Below are positions 1-11,587 of a stretch of DNA of 64,000 bases, piece by piece. The translations under genes were made by a program, and so were the position numbers. The DNA lies in NCBI RefSeq assembly GCF_963678975.1, contig NC_089273.1:10106614-10170613 (forward strand), written 5' to 3'. Under the pieces are notes generated by a model. That model was not told the origin of the DNA, ran no database searches, and saw nothing but the letters and a program-made list of their open reading frames with translations. The stretch is from Dysidea avara. Its lineage: Eukaryota > Porifera > Demospongiae > Dictyoceratida > Dysideidae. Position 1 is the first letter of the stretch. Each line of letters opens with the position of its first letter.

Positions 1-227
1 GCTATTATATGTTTGATGGTATAGTCATACTTTTTAGTTGGGTTCCCCCTAAAGTGACATGCGCCATAAAAAAAAACAGCATCTAACATGGAAATATCAA
101 ACGTGGCAAAAATCGCCTTTACGGAATAGTCTTACTCCATTCAACTCAATTACAGCATTAAAAACAAGAAAACACAAGTGTCCTGATATCGAATTTCAAA
201 ATAAATGCCAGAACTAGAAATTATTTT

Positions 228-560
228 GGTCTGCCTGCCTGCCTGCCTGCCTGCCCACCCACCCGCCCGCCCGCCCATCCGCCCGCCCGTCCGCCCGCCT
301 GCCTGCCTGCCTAAAGTCGCAAGGCTAGAAACAATGAAGCAGCACACAGCTTCCATTTTACACCACAGCAACAATAGTTCCAATGAATGGTGTGCCTTCT
401 GTGCTTCGCCATTCCTTTCGCCCGCCCGCCCGCCTGCCTGCCTGCCTAAAGTCGCAAGGCTAGAAACAAAATGAAGCAGCACACAGCTTCCATTTTACAC
501 CACAGCAACAATAGTTCCAATGAATGGTGTGCCTTCTGTGCTTCGCCATTCCTTTTGTCT
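228..560. repeat. GCCT/GCCC microsatellite and direct duplication
   Basis: A run of GCCT, GCCC and CCGC units at 228-312 leads into a unit starting TAAAGTCGCAAGGCTAGAAA. A second copy of the short tract plus this unit follows at about 421-557. The two roughly 115-bp units are almost identical. A diverged inverted copy lies at about 1835-1950. The open frames through this tract encode Pro/Ala/Cys runs and look like chance products of the repeat. Confidence 0.8.
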
Positions 561-911
561 TTGATTACATGGTCTTCTCCTTCTTCTTCATGCAAACCAT
601 ACCAAGAAATAAATTTTCCCTTTCACACTTTCTTTGAAGGATCGGAGTGTATTGAGACACCACAAAACTATTTGAGGTGCTTAGCAGATTGTAGCAGCTA
701 AGCTACATTTTTAAAACAATTACCATGCCCCCTTCAACGATCAAAATGTGCCACAAGAATGATCTAGCTCTATAAGAAAACAAGGAATTGTGCCATGTCC
801 ATTAGCTTGATTTACTGCATAGCTGAGTGGTGAGATCGAAATACTCTAATACAACAGTCACAGCCACACATGTATTTTCAAAGCTATGCTCTAAGTTAAC
901 AACCTGGTGCA

Positions 912-1132
912 ATAAAAAAATGAGGTAGGGTTCCAGCAATAAAAAGCAGTGTAACAAGAGATGATGTGGTAGTTATGAGGAAAATCCCTAGCTACTTGAC
1001 ATTGTAGGAGTGATGCCAAAGGTGGCAATTTCCCACATTGCTACAATGCCAAGTAGCTAGGTATTTTCCCTCATAGCTACCATCGTCTCTTGTCTCACTG
1101 CATTTTATCACTGGAACCCTATTTCATTTTTA
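912..1132. mobile_element. Palindromic MITE
   Basis: The left half, from AAAATGAGGTAGGGTTCCAG, is the reverse complement of the right half, which ends CTGGAACCCTATTTCATTTT. The fold covers nearly the whole element, joined near GGTGGCAATTTCCCACATTG. No coding capacity. A clear TSD is not visible. Confidence 0.75.
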
Positions 1133-1202
1133 AATTAATAATTTTTATTGCACTATAATTCCATATTTAGCTCTCCTTATATTCTTTAAAATTTATTTAT
1201 TT

Positions 1203-1395
1203 AAAAATGAAGTAGGGATCCAAGCAGTAAAAGTAGTGAAACAAGAGATTAATGATGGTAGTACAGCATAGCTGTGTGAAAATGGCAATTGTTTGTTCAG
1301 TGCCAAAGTAGAGATTTCCCAATAAGCTATGTTGTAATACTATTATTCATCTCTTGTCTCATCGCTATTTATGGCTTCATCTTTTTCATAATTAA
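1203..1395. mobile_element. Palindromic MITE related to its left neighbour
   Basis: It begins AAAATGAAGTAGGGATCCAA, like the element 70 bp to its left, and ends in a diverged inverted form. GAAACAAGAGAT near the left end answers ATCTCTTGTCTC on the right. The interior differs from the neighbour, so the two are separate insertions or diverged subfamilies. Confidence 0.55.
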
Positions 1396-2569
1396 TTTTT
1401 AGTTTAGCATTTTTTGCTGCAGCGTACAGCATTAAATGTGTGACTATTTTATTAGGTAACTGCTGAATTAGAGTGTCTCAAGTCATTGTCCCACCTACCA
1501 AGATGCATGGTCACTATGCCTAATATTTACCCTGCTATCATGTAAATACAGCTAGTCTAAGACTAATAAGGGTGTTTGTTCATTGTATTGGAGTATGTGG
1601 TATCTGCATTCCATCATTCTAGATTGTTAAATAGGTGTGTTTTCAAAAGTTACAGGTATGTCCAGTACATTTTGCAGTAGCACAAGAGCTTTAAATAATT
1701 TTGTGGCATCTAAATTATACTGCTCAAGGAAAGTGTTGATCCAGAAAATGAACACCTTGATCTGATTTCATTACTTGAAGATGACGACTGGGTTGATTGA
1801 AGATAAAAGGAAAGACAAGGAGCAAACAGCACACAAATGCCATTAGTGAGTTTGTTTTTGCGGTGTAAAATGGTGGCTGTACACTGCTTCATTTGGCCTC
1901 CAGCTTTGTGAATGTGGTCAGGCAGGTAGGTAGGCAGGCAGGTGAAATTCAAGTTTGGGCGATTATTCTTATAATTTTATATCCGGTCACCTGTAAGATT
2001 GTTTTCTGTTGTTGGATTAATATTATTCCGTAAAGGTAATTTTCATTGTGTAAGATGTCTTTAGGATGATTTTAAAGGGAGAATTTCAGGCAGCACAGAG
2101 CATTTTAGTGGCGATCCCAACTTACGTAAACTACTGTTTGACTATACCACATATGTAAGGAAAAATTAAGAATTTTTAGTTCAATTAGGGTATTTCAGTA
2201 TATACCTATAATTTTGGATTGAATTTCCGCTAGTATATCTGCAGGTGTAGGTGACCTCCCTTTTTTCCCTACATTTTTCTATGATCCCTAGTTGAGCATA
2301 AAATTCTGAAGTTTTTCTTATACGTATTTGTTTACCTTTGTGATTATACCATATCTGAAAAAAATGCATATCTGTATCAAAGTAGTTAAATTTTTCTCCC
2401 TACAGATATGTTCGATATTCTCGTTTGTACTACATAAGTAGTCCATTAATTCGATATTCAACAATGCCAACTTGCTGCATTGGATATATAGGATCTCCTC
2501 CAAATTGTGAAGGTTGTTGGAATGTCATGTATTTTAATTAATATGTATATGTATATTAACAAGTACACA
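1396..2569. other. No gene seen
   Basis: Apart from the right arm of the first element (about 1800-2160) this stretch is AT-rich and shows no recognisable coding or repeat structure. Short open frames here have no family features. Confidence 0.5.
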
Positions 2570-2822
2570 AATTTTCAACTAGAGTAGGGACCATAGCACA
2601 TCAATAAAAAGTACTAAAACAAGTTGGAGTAGTGCACAATATTAAATCACAGTAAAACAATAAGAAGTGTTGTATCCCTACTATGCTCCAAGATCCCATA
2701 ACGAAACAGTAAGGATATAACACTTCTTATCGTTTTACTGTGATTTAATATCATGCACTACTCCAGCTTGTATCAGTACTTTTTAACGATGTGCTATATA
2801 ATCCTCACTCTAGTTGAAAATT
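2570..2822. mobile_element. Palindromic MITE, CTAGAGTAGGGACC type
   Basis: The ends are AATTTTCAACTAGAGTAGGG and its inverted form CACTCTAGTTGAAAATT. The inner arms (CAGTAAAACAATAAGAAGTG and its complement) pair around ATGCTCCAAGATCCC, so the element is nearly a full hairpin. A fragment of the same end lies at about 18850. A related element is at 35351-35590. Confidence 0.8.
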
Positions 2823-2849
2823 CCAAATGTTTTGTGTACATGTTTGCCA

Positions 2850-3000
2850 ACATTTTTTGTAAATAATTATTAGCTATGACTGGTGAACCCATGCATACCG
2901 CATCTGAAATGGCGCCATGCGCCCTGATTGTCATCTGAAAAGTGAAGTATCCATTAAGCTTCGTTGTCAGCTTTGTTTAATCTGTTACACAGCATACAGC
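2850..3000 (-). repeat. Fragment of dispersed repeat family M
   Basis: ACTGGTGAACCCATGCATAC and AGTGAAGTATCCATTAAGCT recur, inverted, near 18340-18470 and 35270-35340. It looks like one terminal part of the longer family described at 34842-35345. Confidence 0.5.
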
Positions 3001-4370
3001 TGTATGTAATAATTGAGTGGAAGTTGAATGGCTCCATTCTGTTCAATGTATGGAAATTTTTCTCTTCTTCTTATTATTACTAGGACCGTGTCACATAAAA
3101 CCAAGTACATACACCATCGTGACAGCCCCCTGGTGAGGCTGTTAGGTGGTGAAGGCACGATCCCCAATCAATATGTCCCAGTAGTGACCAATATAACACA
3201 ATAGTGGTATTGTAACTAAAGGCCACCAGTAGCTAAGTGCCAGTATATCATTGGTGTGGTAATGGCACAGTGATGAGTACACAGTATATGTATACAAAAC
3301 ATACAGGAGAGAACTATACCGTATTTCTATAAATATAAGCTGCGAGAAATTTTCACGAGACAAATTTTCGTGTTAAAAATTTTTCACCGGTGTCCTCAAG
3401 CGACGAAAATTTTTTAACAATGAACTACATAACTTTATTAATTCTATACGGCCATTTTTTGAGAAGCAGAATGACAAGCAGCGAATTGGAAAGTGTGGCA
3501 TCTCCGTTCCATGGAGGCTGTGCCTCAGATTTAGAAGTTGTCCGTCACAAATCAAGCAATGGACTGGAGTGGTAGAAGCTCATTCCATGCAACTTGCATA
3601 TTTGTACATATATACTTTATTTAATGTGTCCTGTAGTAGCTGTCTCACGGAATGGCATCATTACCAACGTGCAGCGAAATAGAAGAAGCGAGACGAACCC
3701 CTCTCAGGGAGAACTTTGTTTTTAAAAGACTGCAGCAGGCATATGCCTGACACGCCAATGGCCAAGCCTCGATCCAGGTGGCCAGAAAGTAGTTTACCGA
3801 ATTCGTTCAACTTCTCGAATATTACGTTGGTAAAAAATTTTCGTGTAATTAATTTTCGTCGGATGCTACCTTCGACGAAATATTTTTAACGGTTTATAAT
3901 TATAGAAATACGGTACATTATTGCAGTATTGTATGCAGCAATACATTACAGGCAACATCACCAGATAAAAGTTATTAGCCAATATACAGCACAGTATATC
4001 AACATCAACTAGAGCTAAATAAGGTTCATCAGTGGTGTAGCAATGGCACAGTGATGGGTGACACATATAATTATGCATACACAACTTGCAGTAGTTAGCT
4101 ACGCAATACTGTAGGAGTATGCAAACCAGATGAACCAGATAAAGGAAAACAGCCAAGCCAGCCAGAGCCTAGTAGCTAAGCCAGGTGAAGGCAAAAAAGA
4201 TTAAGCACGTATTGAATTGCCTGACACCGAAGTTCGCCATGCCAGCTGCACAAGACAAGATTGTTTACTTGCATTTTATACGTAACTGTATTGTAAAGAG
4301 CGTGGCATATGTTTTCTTGTATTTTTTAATTACATATTTCAGTTATGTGAATGAATTCACTGGCAGCTAG
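3001..4370. repeat. Diverged copy of dispersed repeat R1, split by a MITE
   Basis: On the minus strand the segment at about 3070-3310 matches 30720-30960 and 37500-37960: GCCATTACCA, ACTGGCACTTAGCTACTGG, CAGGGGGCTGTCAC and the ACTTGG...CCTAG end. After the MITE at 3319-3913 the similarity continues to about 4180 (AGCCAAGCCAGCCAGAGCC is the inverse of 30640-30660). The piece at 4230-4330 matches 30450-30610 in direct orientation. Rearranged and non-coding. Confidence 0.55.
3319..3913. mobile_element. TA-flanked MITE, TIR CCGTATTTCTATAA
   Basis: The outermost bases CCGTATTTCTATAA (3319) and TTATAGAAATACGG (ending 3913) are inverted and flanked by TA on both sides. Subterminal ACGAAAATTTTT-type repeats lie in both arms. 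The 595-bp interior has a short open frame (3390-3575) with no recognisable domain. The TA target suggests mobilisation by a Tc1/mariner-type transposase. Confidence 0.75.
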
Positions 4371-5062
4371 CATGGAGACTTGAGACGTTACAAACATAAA
4401 ATGCAGCAGTAGACAGGGACAGTGCTCAGTTACAACAAATCATGAAAGTCAAGCTGTGAAAAGGGTGCATGCATGGCACTACAACTGTATCATTGAGAGT
4501 TGGCTATAAACTAAAATTAAAGAGCATTAGTCTAGCTAAAATTTAATCATTGGAGCAATTCTTGGTTGCTGATTTTGATTTACTTCATAGTTGGCTATTT
4601 TGTCTGCAGTTTAGCTATTTTGGCATAGATATCATGATTTACTACTTTACATGTGCTCTATTCAAGACAGAAAGTCAAGCTAAATAAATGTTCAAAACAC
4701 AACTTATACAATTACTTATACCTAAAACCATTTAGTTGATGAGATTACATTAATATAACTACTATAAATTTACTTAATCGCTCAGCATAAAAATAATAGT
4801 GAACTTTCCCATTCCGATCACCTGTCTTACTAAGGAGGTGGATGCATTAAACATGTTAATGTCACTGTGTACACAAATGACACAACTAGGAGACTTACAA
4901 TTGTCAATTAAATCAGGCGACCTTATTATACAGTGATCCATTTAGACAGTTTTACTGTATAGTTCAATATTAGAAGTATTGTACAATCACAATTAATGCA
5001 GTAAAACACATACAGTAAAGCAAACAGGCGTAACATGGAATGTGATCAAAGGAATCTAATGA
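4371..5062. other. No gene seen
   Basis: AT-rich sequence without convincing coding frames, RNA genes or element ends. Confidence 0.5.
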
Positions 5063-5590
5063 CAACGTTGAAACCGGGTCACTACTGCTGACCCGGATGA
5101 CCCACTGTGCTATCCGGGTCAGACCCGGATTTCACCCGGATTTGACCCGGATGTGACCCGGATTAATTGCTAGTCTCGAGCGAGCGAACGAGTCTACATT
5201 TTGAGCGTTCGATTCGTGTTGAGTAAATATTGCAACTTCAGACTAGCTGTAGGTTGAAGACCAAAAAAAAAAAAAAAAAGAGCCTTCACCTACTGACAAT
5301 GGCTACCCCTCACCATAGATCATAGATATACCCTCAGTTTCGTGCTTACTACACTTACTAACAAATGGGCGTGGCTGAGCGTATGTTGGTAATGCGATAA
5401 GTGGGCGTGGCTCACGAAGAAGCTACGCGATAGCGTTTATAAGTTTCCATGTCGTCAAACGAACAATTTTGTTTTTCACGTGATCCAATCCGGGTCAGAC
5501 CCGGATAAATTGTAAACCGGGTCAGACCCGGATGACCCGGAGAAAATGTGACCCGGATGACCCGGATGACCCGACCCGGTTTCAACGCTG
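5063..5590. mobile_element. MITE rich in subterminal GACCCGGAT repeats
   Basis: The ends are CAACGTTGAAACCGGGTC and GACCCGGTTTCAACGCTG, inverted. Each arm carries a cluster of GACCCGGAT/TGACCCGG repeats, about a dozen in all, with an AT-rich centre and a poly-A run near 5263. The CARCGTTG tips and dense subterminal repeats resemble hAT elements. A clean 8-bp TSD is not visible, so the superfamily is not certain. Confidence 0.75.
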
Positions 5591-5933
5591 GTATGAAATT
5601 TGGTGTATGACTTTGACTCATGATGTACTGTCTTTGTGCCAATTTTGGAGAAATTTGAAAAAAGTGGGTTAACATTTTAATTTCTCTGATACTTTAGCAT
5701 GGAATGACCAAAATACTAGAATTTCCGGAATTATTATCCCAACTTTCCCAATGCTGATGGAGGTTCAGCAAGTTGTTTTGAGTAGTCCATAGTATGGAGA
5801 AATATTTTGTAACAAAATAAACTATAGACCATATTGCAAGGTTCAGCCAAAAAAGGCCTTTCTTCTGCTGGACTATGTTTGATCACTTTAGGAATGTGTT
5901 AAGTTGTGGAAATGATGATTCATTAGCCACCAA

Positions 5934-6381
5934 TAGGGATGCGGCGATTATGCTGGCATAATTTCGGGCATAATAGGTATGTGTGGAAATCAGGAATTAT
6001 GCTAGCATTTTGAGGTGATTATAAAGCTTTAACAGTAGGAAAATCTGCAGATTGCACAATTCCGTTAAAAAAGATCGAGATACTCTAATAGAGCAGTCAG
6101 AAACTCTAATAGAACAGTCATTGAATATTATTTACTCTAATAAAGCAGTCATATTGAAATGAAATTCTCTAATACAGTAACCAGCTAAAGAATTCAAGAC
6201 TATTTGAAGCCTAAACATCAATGAAAATGGTCTGATACAGCAATAAACTGGCATTATTAGCCAATTATGGTGGCATAATTTTGGGAATAATGGGCAATTC
6301 TCAAAAGCATAATAGGTGATTTTTTTAGCACTGCTCAAAAGCATAATGCTCATTTTTTGGAGCATAATAGCCTCATGCCTA
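5934..6381. mobile_element. hAT-type MITE with 8-bp TSD GCCACCAA
   Basis: Termini TAGGGATGCGGCGATTATGC and the inverse of TAGGCATGAGGCTATTATGC are flanked by the perfect 8-bp duplication GCCACCAA (5926-5933 and 6382-6389). The interior has repeated GCATAAT blocks and, at 6067-6183, a cluster of the ACTCTAATARAGCAGTCA motif. No transposase. The 8-bp TSD is the hAT hallmark. Confidence 0.85.
6067..6183 (+). repeat. Cluster of ACTCTAATARAGCAGTCA motifs
   Basis: Four close copies stand in a row, starting GATCGAGATACTCTAATAGA and separated by 10-25 bp. The same motif is scattered over the window on both strands, for example near 7100, 10080, 24770, 26260, 29840, 42150, 46470, 46980, 47130, 51640, 52290 and 61060, mostly inside MITEs. 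Function unknown. Confidence 0.85.
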
Positions 6382-6895
6382 GCCACCAATACTTTACTAA
6401 ATGAGGACATGAATCGGACAAAGGCAATGAATTAGAATAAGTGAGCTGGTCAACACAACAGGTCGATTGTTTGTTGTGTTTAATTGTAAGCCAAGATTCT
6501 TATTTAGATGTGATTACCAATGTGTTTGATCACTTTAGGAATGTGTTAAGTTGTGGAAAAGATGACTCATTAGCCATCAATACTTTACTAAATGAGAACA
6601 TGAATCGGACGAAGGCAATGAATTAGAATAAGCGAGCTGGCCAACACAACAGGTCGATTGTTTGTTGTGTTTAATTGTAAGCCAAGATTCTTATTTAGAT
6701 GTGATTACCTATGTGTTTGACCACTTTAGGAATGTGTGAAGTTGTGGAAGTGATAACTCATTAGCCACCAATACTCTACTAAATGAGGACATGAATTGAA
6801 CAGAGGGGATTAATTAGATAAAGCAAGCTGGCCAATTAGTTACCATTTGTATTCCATTACATCTGTTTAAAACTTTAGAGGATATGTATCAGAGT

Positions 6896-7262
6896 CAGCG
6901 GCGGAGGAAGTAGTTGATATGAGGGGGGGGGGGGCTCCGCTGGGCTGACCCAGACTTATTTCTATAGTTTGGTAAGGTGAGACCAAAAAAAAAAAAAAAA
7001 AAAGGTCACAACCAACTGACAAGAGTTTTCCACCTCACCAGATACCATTTCTAGCTGATAAACTACATAAAAATTCTTACATAGCTCGCTGCACACTGAC
7101 TACTTTATTAGAGTGACTGCTCTATTAGAGTATCTCGATCTTTATCACGGTCTTCAAGAAAGATAATTTCGTTTTGATATCATTCTGAGGGGGGGCTAAG
7201 CCCCCCTCAGCAGACCGAAGGGGGGCTTTAGCCCCCTAGCCCCCCCCTTTCCGCCGCCTATG
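6896..7262. mobile_element. hAT-type MITE with 8-bp TSD ATCAGAGT
   Basis: Ends CAGCGGCGGAGGAAG and TCCGCCGCCTATG are flanked by ATCAGAGT at 6888-6895 and 7263-7270. G runs near the left and C/G runs near the right form GGGGGGCTAAGCCCCCC-like hairpins. Two inverted motif copies (ATTAGAGTATCTCGATC) lie at about 7100-7142. Confidence 0.85.
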
Positions 7263-7548
7263 ATCAGAGTGTTGTTCCACTGGTTGTCCTTTGCAGAATC
7301 TTGATTTTATTTACTGGATATTTACTTATCCTGATATTTGCTTGTGTATTGTACGACTAAATTTTATCATGCAGTGTGTTTTCTTGTTAAATTTCCAGAT
7401 AAAAAGTGACAACGTACGTTTACGGAAGGCTTGTGGGTTTACGGAATACAGTAGACGCCCGCGCACGAGAGGTAGCAGCCTGCAGCAGTGGTGTATTCAC
7501 AAATGATGTCTTGGCTATTGAAGCGGTTCTGGTACGAGTCATGACACC

Positions 7549-7975
7549 TTTGAAAAGGTTCAGAGATGTGCAACTAAATGCCTTCAAGGTTTAGCCCACC
7601 TGATTTATGAAAGCCGTCTTGAAACTCTGGATCTCTACTCTCTATATTGCAGACGCCAAAGGGGTGATATGATTGAAACTTGTAAGATACTTCAACGATA
7701 TTATGACTTGGACCCATCTACTTATTTTACTTTAAATACTGCTACCACCAGGGGCCATTCTCTTAAGCTTTTAAAGGAAAGATCGAGATTACTTGTTAGA
7801 CAGAACTTTTTTACGAATAGAGTAGTCAATTTATGGAATTCCTTATCTGATTCTCATCATTTCAGCACCAACAGTTGCAACTTTCAAACAGCGCTTAGAC
7901 AATTTTTACTAATGAAATTTGCTTGCATGGATTATACCACTACTGTACGTACAGTAGTTAACCATGTATAGCTAT
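7549..7975 (+). pseudogene. LINE reverse transcriptase C-terminal fragment
   Basis: One frame reads FEKVQRCATKCLQG, then LIYESRLETLDLYSL and RRQRGDMIE, then FFTNRVVNLWNSL. This is the standard thumb/tail region of CR1/L2-like LINE reverse transcriptases, with the conserved R-G-D-x-I block and the final NxWNSL block. The catalytic palm and the endonuclease are absent, so it is a 5'-truncated copy. It ends in ALRQFLLMKFACMDY. Confidence 0.75.
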
Positions 7976-8640
7976 GATGCGCACGAAAAATCAATCCATA
8001 ACCACGTGATCCATTTCTAGTTGGAAACTAATACCATTAGGTGGTCACAACATAATTTTGAAACCTAAATAACTTGCTGGAGAAACTAAAACTTCGAGTT
8101 ATTCTAGCCACGCCTCTCATTTTAGTCTCATACGCGCTAGAAAGAAATTTCATGCCACTTAGTTTGATGGAAGGAAAGCTCAGATCCATATGAAACTTGC
8201 GCTGTGCATGTAGTGATAGCCAAACTATGTTGCTGTATAGTGAAGGTTTGTGGGCTTTGCTTCTGTTGATTGCTGGGTTGCTCCGAATCCAAAAATATGT
8301 GATTTTCAGCTGATTTTCGGCAAAGAGTAGCTCCGTACCAAATCCACAGTAGCAAATCGATTTATTTCTGCTGTGGATTATAATCAGGTATAGACCTGGA
8401 CTATGCACGCCAACTATGGGAAGGAACCCATGCTTCATCCGGAAAGCGTGCAATTTTCACGATTTCCAGCACACAACAATCGTGATTCTCGTCGTATGGA
8501 GGAAGATAAATAAGGTTTATTGGTACGTATAAAAGTACTTTGATATGCCGTACAGGTTGAAATAGTAGGGGAGTAATTTCATGATTATCGATTTTTTTTT
8601 CATTGCGGACCCTAACAAACGGATTCACTTATCTTCACAC
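7976..8640. other. No supported gene
   Basis: A 138-residue minus-strand frame (8037-8453) and two overlapping smaller ones are open, but none shows a domain or start context I trust. The region joins a LINE fragment to a dispersed-repeat copy and is treated as non-coding. Confidence 0.45.
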
Positions 8641-8644
8641 TTCT

Positions 8645-9355
8645 ATAATTGTACTGGCACACAGATACTTGGATAGTGGAGGTCCTACTGTTACAGTACT
8701 TACTATACATCAGTTAGAGAAACAAAATGGAAGTTGTCTTATGCACCTATCAAAGTTTTGCCCCACCTACCCCCATGCGGGCAAGGAGGGGAATTAGGTA
8801 GGGATTTGACCAAAGTCTCAGTCTAAGTCCCCTCGTCTGGGGCAAAATTTCAAGTCTAATCCCCCTCCTTTCTCCCACATATCCCCCTCCTTATAACCTG
8901 GGGTTCTTATATCGTACCTTGAAATAAAGGCAGAAAGGACACTGGAGAATAAACGATTGATTAACAGCACAAGGATAACAGACCACACCATGCGCAAACG
9001 AATATATTAGAATACACGCACGTGTGTTGGTATTAATTCAATAACTGGTATGCTGGTAGTTATTTAGCTTCTGTTCACTGACTGAATACATAGCTATACG
9101 CGGAAAGCAAGATATCTTCACAGAAGTAAGTTTTTTTTCAATTATATGGTTAAATTAAGCAGCATAATCTAAAGCCCCGCACCCAGGGCCAAAGTTTTAG
9201 TCTAATCCCTTCGTTAGCCCCCTCGTTTTCCCGCATGGGGGTAGGTTGGGCAAAACTTTGATAGGTGCATTATACGTAAACAATTTATTTGGTTATGTGT
9301 GACCCAGTCCTAGTAATAATAATAATAATTACATAACCAAGTAATAAGAATAGCT
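8645..9355 (+). repeat. Copy of dispersed repeat R1, split by a MITE
   Basis: GGCACACAGATACTTGGATAG, a short TACAT-CAGTTAGA block and TTGGTTATGTGTGACCCAGT with CCTAGTAATAATAATA follow in the same order as near 29945-30085 and 47265-47430. The 8742-9269 element interrupts it. Confidence 0.65.
8742..9269. mobile_element. Harbinger-like MITE with TTA TSD
   Basis: TGCACCTATCAAAGTTTTGC (8742) is matched by the inverse GCAAAACTTTGATAGGTGCA (ending 9269). TTA flanks both sides (8739-8741, 9270-9272). TIR similarity continues through CCCCATGCGGG. The interior is CCCC-rich. A 3-bp TTA target is characteristic of PIF/Harbinger. Confidence 0.85.
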
Positions 9356-9490
9356 AAGGCCAGGCCAAGTTGATTGACAGTTTATCGTCCGGGATATTTG
9401 AAAAAGTCATACGGGCGGGAGGTCATTTTTCATATTTCATAATTTTTTTACATTAAAAAGTAGCTTCACACAGTTGCTAGCTACTTTAAC

Positions 9491-9850
9491 AATTCTTATT
9501 TAATCAACACTTTCATTCTATTTTTCACAACTCAACCTCACTCCCCAACATTGAAGATCTTCCTACGATGCATGACTCTTTACATTCAATTACTATTACC
9601 ATTCCAGAAGTCTATGAAGCCTTAATTTCACTAGATGTTGAAAAATCTGCCGGAATCGATAACATCTCTCCCAGAGTATTGCAAAGTTGCGCTACAGCGA
9701 TATGTGAACCACTCCATCATTTATTTTCACAATCATTACGTCATGCTACATTACCATCATGTTGGAAAATTCATAAAATCGTGCCTATCTTTAAAGCAGG
9801 TGACGCCAACAGTGTTAAGAACTATCGTCCTATCTCATTGTTATCCATTG
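9491..9850 (+). CDS. LINE reverse transcriptase, N-terminal part
   Basis: This frame reads EVYEALISLDVEKSAGIDNI, then LHHLFSQSLRHATLPSCWK, IVPIFKAGD and NYRPISLLSI: reverse transcriptase blocks 0 to 2 of non-LTR elements (the K-S-A-G-x-D, P-x-W-K and NYRPIS signatures). It stops at the MITE insertion. If the MITE and one TSD copy are discounted, SLLSI runs in frame into VSKVLERLIF of the next segment, so the insertion hit an otherwise open frame. Confidence 0.8.
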
Positions 9851-10199
9851 CAGGGGCGGATCCAGAGTTTCGAAAGAGGGGGGGGGCACCTTTCTGAAAA
9901 ACAGTTGAAGACCAAAAAAACTTGCTGAAAACCAATTGAAGACAAAAAAAAAAAAAAAAAAAAAGGTCACAACAATAATAGCTAGTTATCCTTACCTACT
10001 ATATCACGTCGTCATGTAAAATAAAATCCTATTTGTAGCTTCATAGGTAAGCTACACTGCCTCATGAACATTGTGACTGCTTTATTAGAGTAATTGACTG
10101 CTCTATTAGAGTATATCGATCTTGTATGCAATTTCTTGAAGGGGGGGGGGGGGGGGGGGGGGCATTTGCCCCAAATGCCCCATCCTGGATCCGCCACTG
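9851..10199. mobile_element. hAT-like MITE CAGGGGCGGATCC with 5-bp TSD CATTG
   Basis: Ends CAGGGGCGGATCCAGAG and GGATCCGCCACTG are inverted and flanked by CATTG (9846-9850, 10200-10204). It contains a poly-A run near 9945, two inverted motif copies (CTCTATTAGAGTATATCGAT) and a run of about 22 G at 10141. A second family member at 24520-25406 also has a 5-bp TSD. Confidence 0.85.
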
Positions 10200-10204
10200 C
10201 ATTG

Positions 10205-11541
10205 TATCAAAAGTTCTTGAAAGGTTAATCTTCAGTAAGATCATTACTCACATCAACAAATCCATTAGTCCATCTCAGTTTGGCTTCACAAAGGGTTGTT
10301 CCACACTTCAACAGATGTTAATTCTAACTGACTTCATCACTAACACTTCTTTGCAAACTGATGTTATCTACCTTGACATCAGCAAGGCCTTTGACACAGT
10401 ATTACACGCGATTTTACTTCAAAAGCTATGGTCAATTGGAATAACAGGCCCATTATGGTCCTGGTTCAAGATCTACCTGACTAACCGTTATCAAAGAGTC
10501 TCTATTAATAATGTCTACTCTGACTTGTTACCAGTAGTTTCAGGTGTTCCACAGGGGAGCATCCTCGGTCCGTTATTGTTTCTAGTATATATCAATGATA
10601 TGTCTGCATATATCCATCTATGCCAGCTTCTAAAATTTGCAGACGATGCCAAATGTTTTAATCACATTAAATCGGTTTCTGACAAGGAAGACCTTCAAGA
10701 TAACATTACTGCTCTTTTCGTCTGGTCACAGGACAATGACTTAAATTTCAATATAAAGAAATTTATTCACTTATCATTCAAACGCAAATTCCACACAACA
10801 TACTCAATGTCTGATTCCATTATACCTCATGTAGATTCTCACAAGGATCTTGGCGTGATACTATCTGAAGATCTGAGCTGGGAGAAACATCATAAAACCA
10901 TCATTGCCCGTGCTTACAGAACACTTGGTCTAATTCGACGGACATTTGTCTGCAATCATTCACCTACTACCTTGGTTAGATTGTACGTATCCTTGGTAAG
11001 ATCGCAATTACTTTACTGTACTCAGATCTGGCGACCACATTTGATGAAAGACATTGTTAACCTTGAGAGAATCCAACGCCGAGCCACTAAACACATCCTC
11101 AATGACTACACCAGCTGCTACAAAGATCGTCTAATTAACCTGAAGCTCCTTCCCCTCATATACATATTTGAACTGCAGGACATACTGTTTGCTATCAAGT
11201 CACTAAAGTCACCAACCTACCAGTTCAACATCAACAACTTTATCAGTTTCAACTCTTCTACTACTAGGGCTGGAGCAAGCAATAAACTCTTGATACCTCA
11301 TCACCTTAACAACACAGCTCGACATTCTTATTTCCATCGGTTACCATCTTTGTGGAATGCCATGCCGATAATGGATATAAACACATCATATCTTACTCTC
11401 AAATCTAAGCTTAAATCATTCTTATGGAATCACTTTCTAACGAATTTTGACGAGAGCAACAACTGTACCTTTCACTTCCTTTGTCCTTGCAGAACCTGTC
11501 ATCAATCCAGACCTCCAGTCACAAACTTCAAACATTTATAA
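10205..11541 (+). CDS. LINE reverse transcriptase, catalytic and C-terminal part
   Basis: This is the palm domain of a non-LTR reverse transcriptase. YLDISKAFDTV carries the first catalytic Asp, GVPQGSILGPLLFLVYINDM is block 5, and FADDAK carries the catalytic Asp pair. HKDLGVILSEDLSWEKH and the R-R-A-T thumb block follow, then a tail with LWNAMP. It copies LINE RNA by target-primed reverse transcription. From the MITE junction to the stop (NFKHL) the frame is uninterrupted. The clade is within the jockey/CR1/L2 group; a finer placement needs a tree. Confidence 0.85.
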
Positions 11542-11587
11542 TTAATCAACATAACATTGTATAATTGTAGATAATTTTGTACTTAGG

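Larger units (their letters stand above)
1..2160. mobile_element. Inverted-repeat element, about 2.1 kb, left end at window edge
   Basis: The first 200 bases reappear, diverged and inverted, at about 1930-2155. The tip TGGTATAGTCA near 18 answers TGACTATACCA near 2140, and CCTTTACGGAATA near 115 answers TATTCCGTAAAGG near 2025. Both arms also carry the GCCT-type repeat and the segment behind it. Two palindromic MITEs lie between the arms. No transposase is visible, so it is non-autonomous or fully decayed. The family is unknown and the left flank is at the window edge, so no TSD can be read. Confidence 0.5.
5860..6840. repeat. 191-bp tandem repeat, about 2.5 units, split by a hAT MITE
   Basis: GATCACTTTAGGAATGTG occurs at 5881 and 6528, and GACCACTTTAGGAATGTG at 6719. 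The last two are 191 bp apart. Once the inserted MITE and one TSD copy (456 bp) are discounted, the first pair is also 191 bp apart. 191 is not a multiple of three, so frames read across units are not conserved. Confidence 0.8.

Noticed and set aside
205-474. Open frames through the GCCT/GCCC tract on both strands
   Set aside because: They translate the microsatellite into Pro/Ala/Cys/Gly runs and depend on the repeat duplication; no domain or start context.
8037-8453. 138-codon minus-strand frame
   Set aside because: No recognised motif, overlapping frames on the same strand, and it lies between repeat fragments.
10126-10200. Upstream extension of the LINE frame through Gly-run codons
   Set aside because: It reads across the inserted MITE's poly-G and is not part of the reverse transcriptase.
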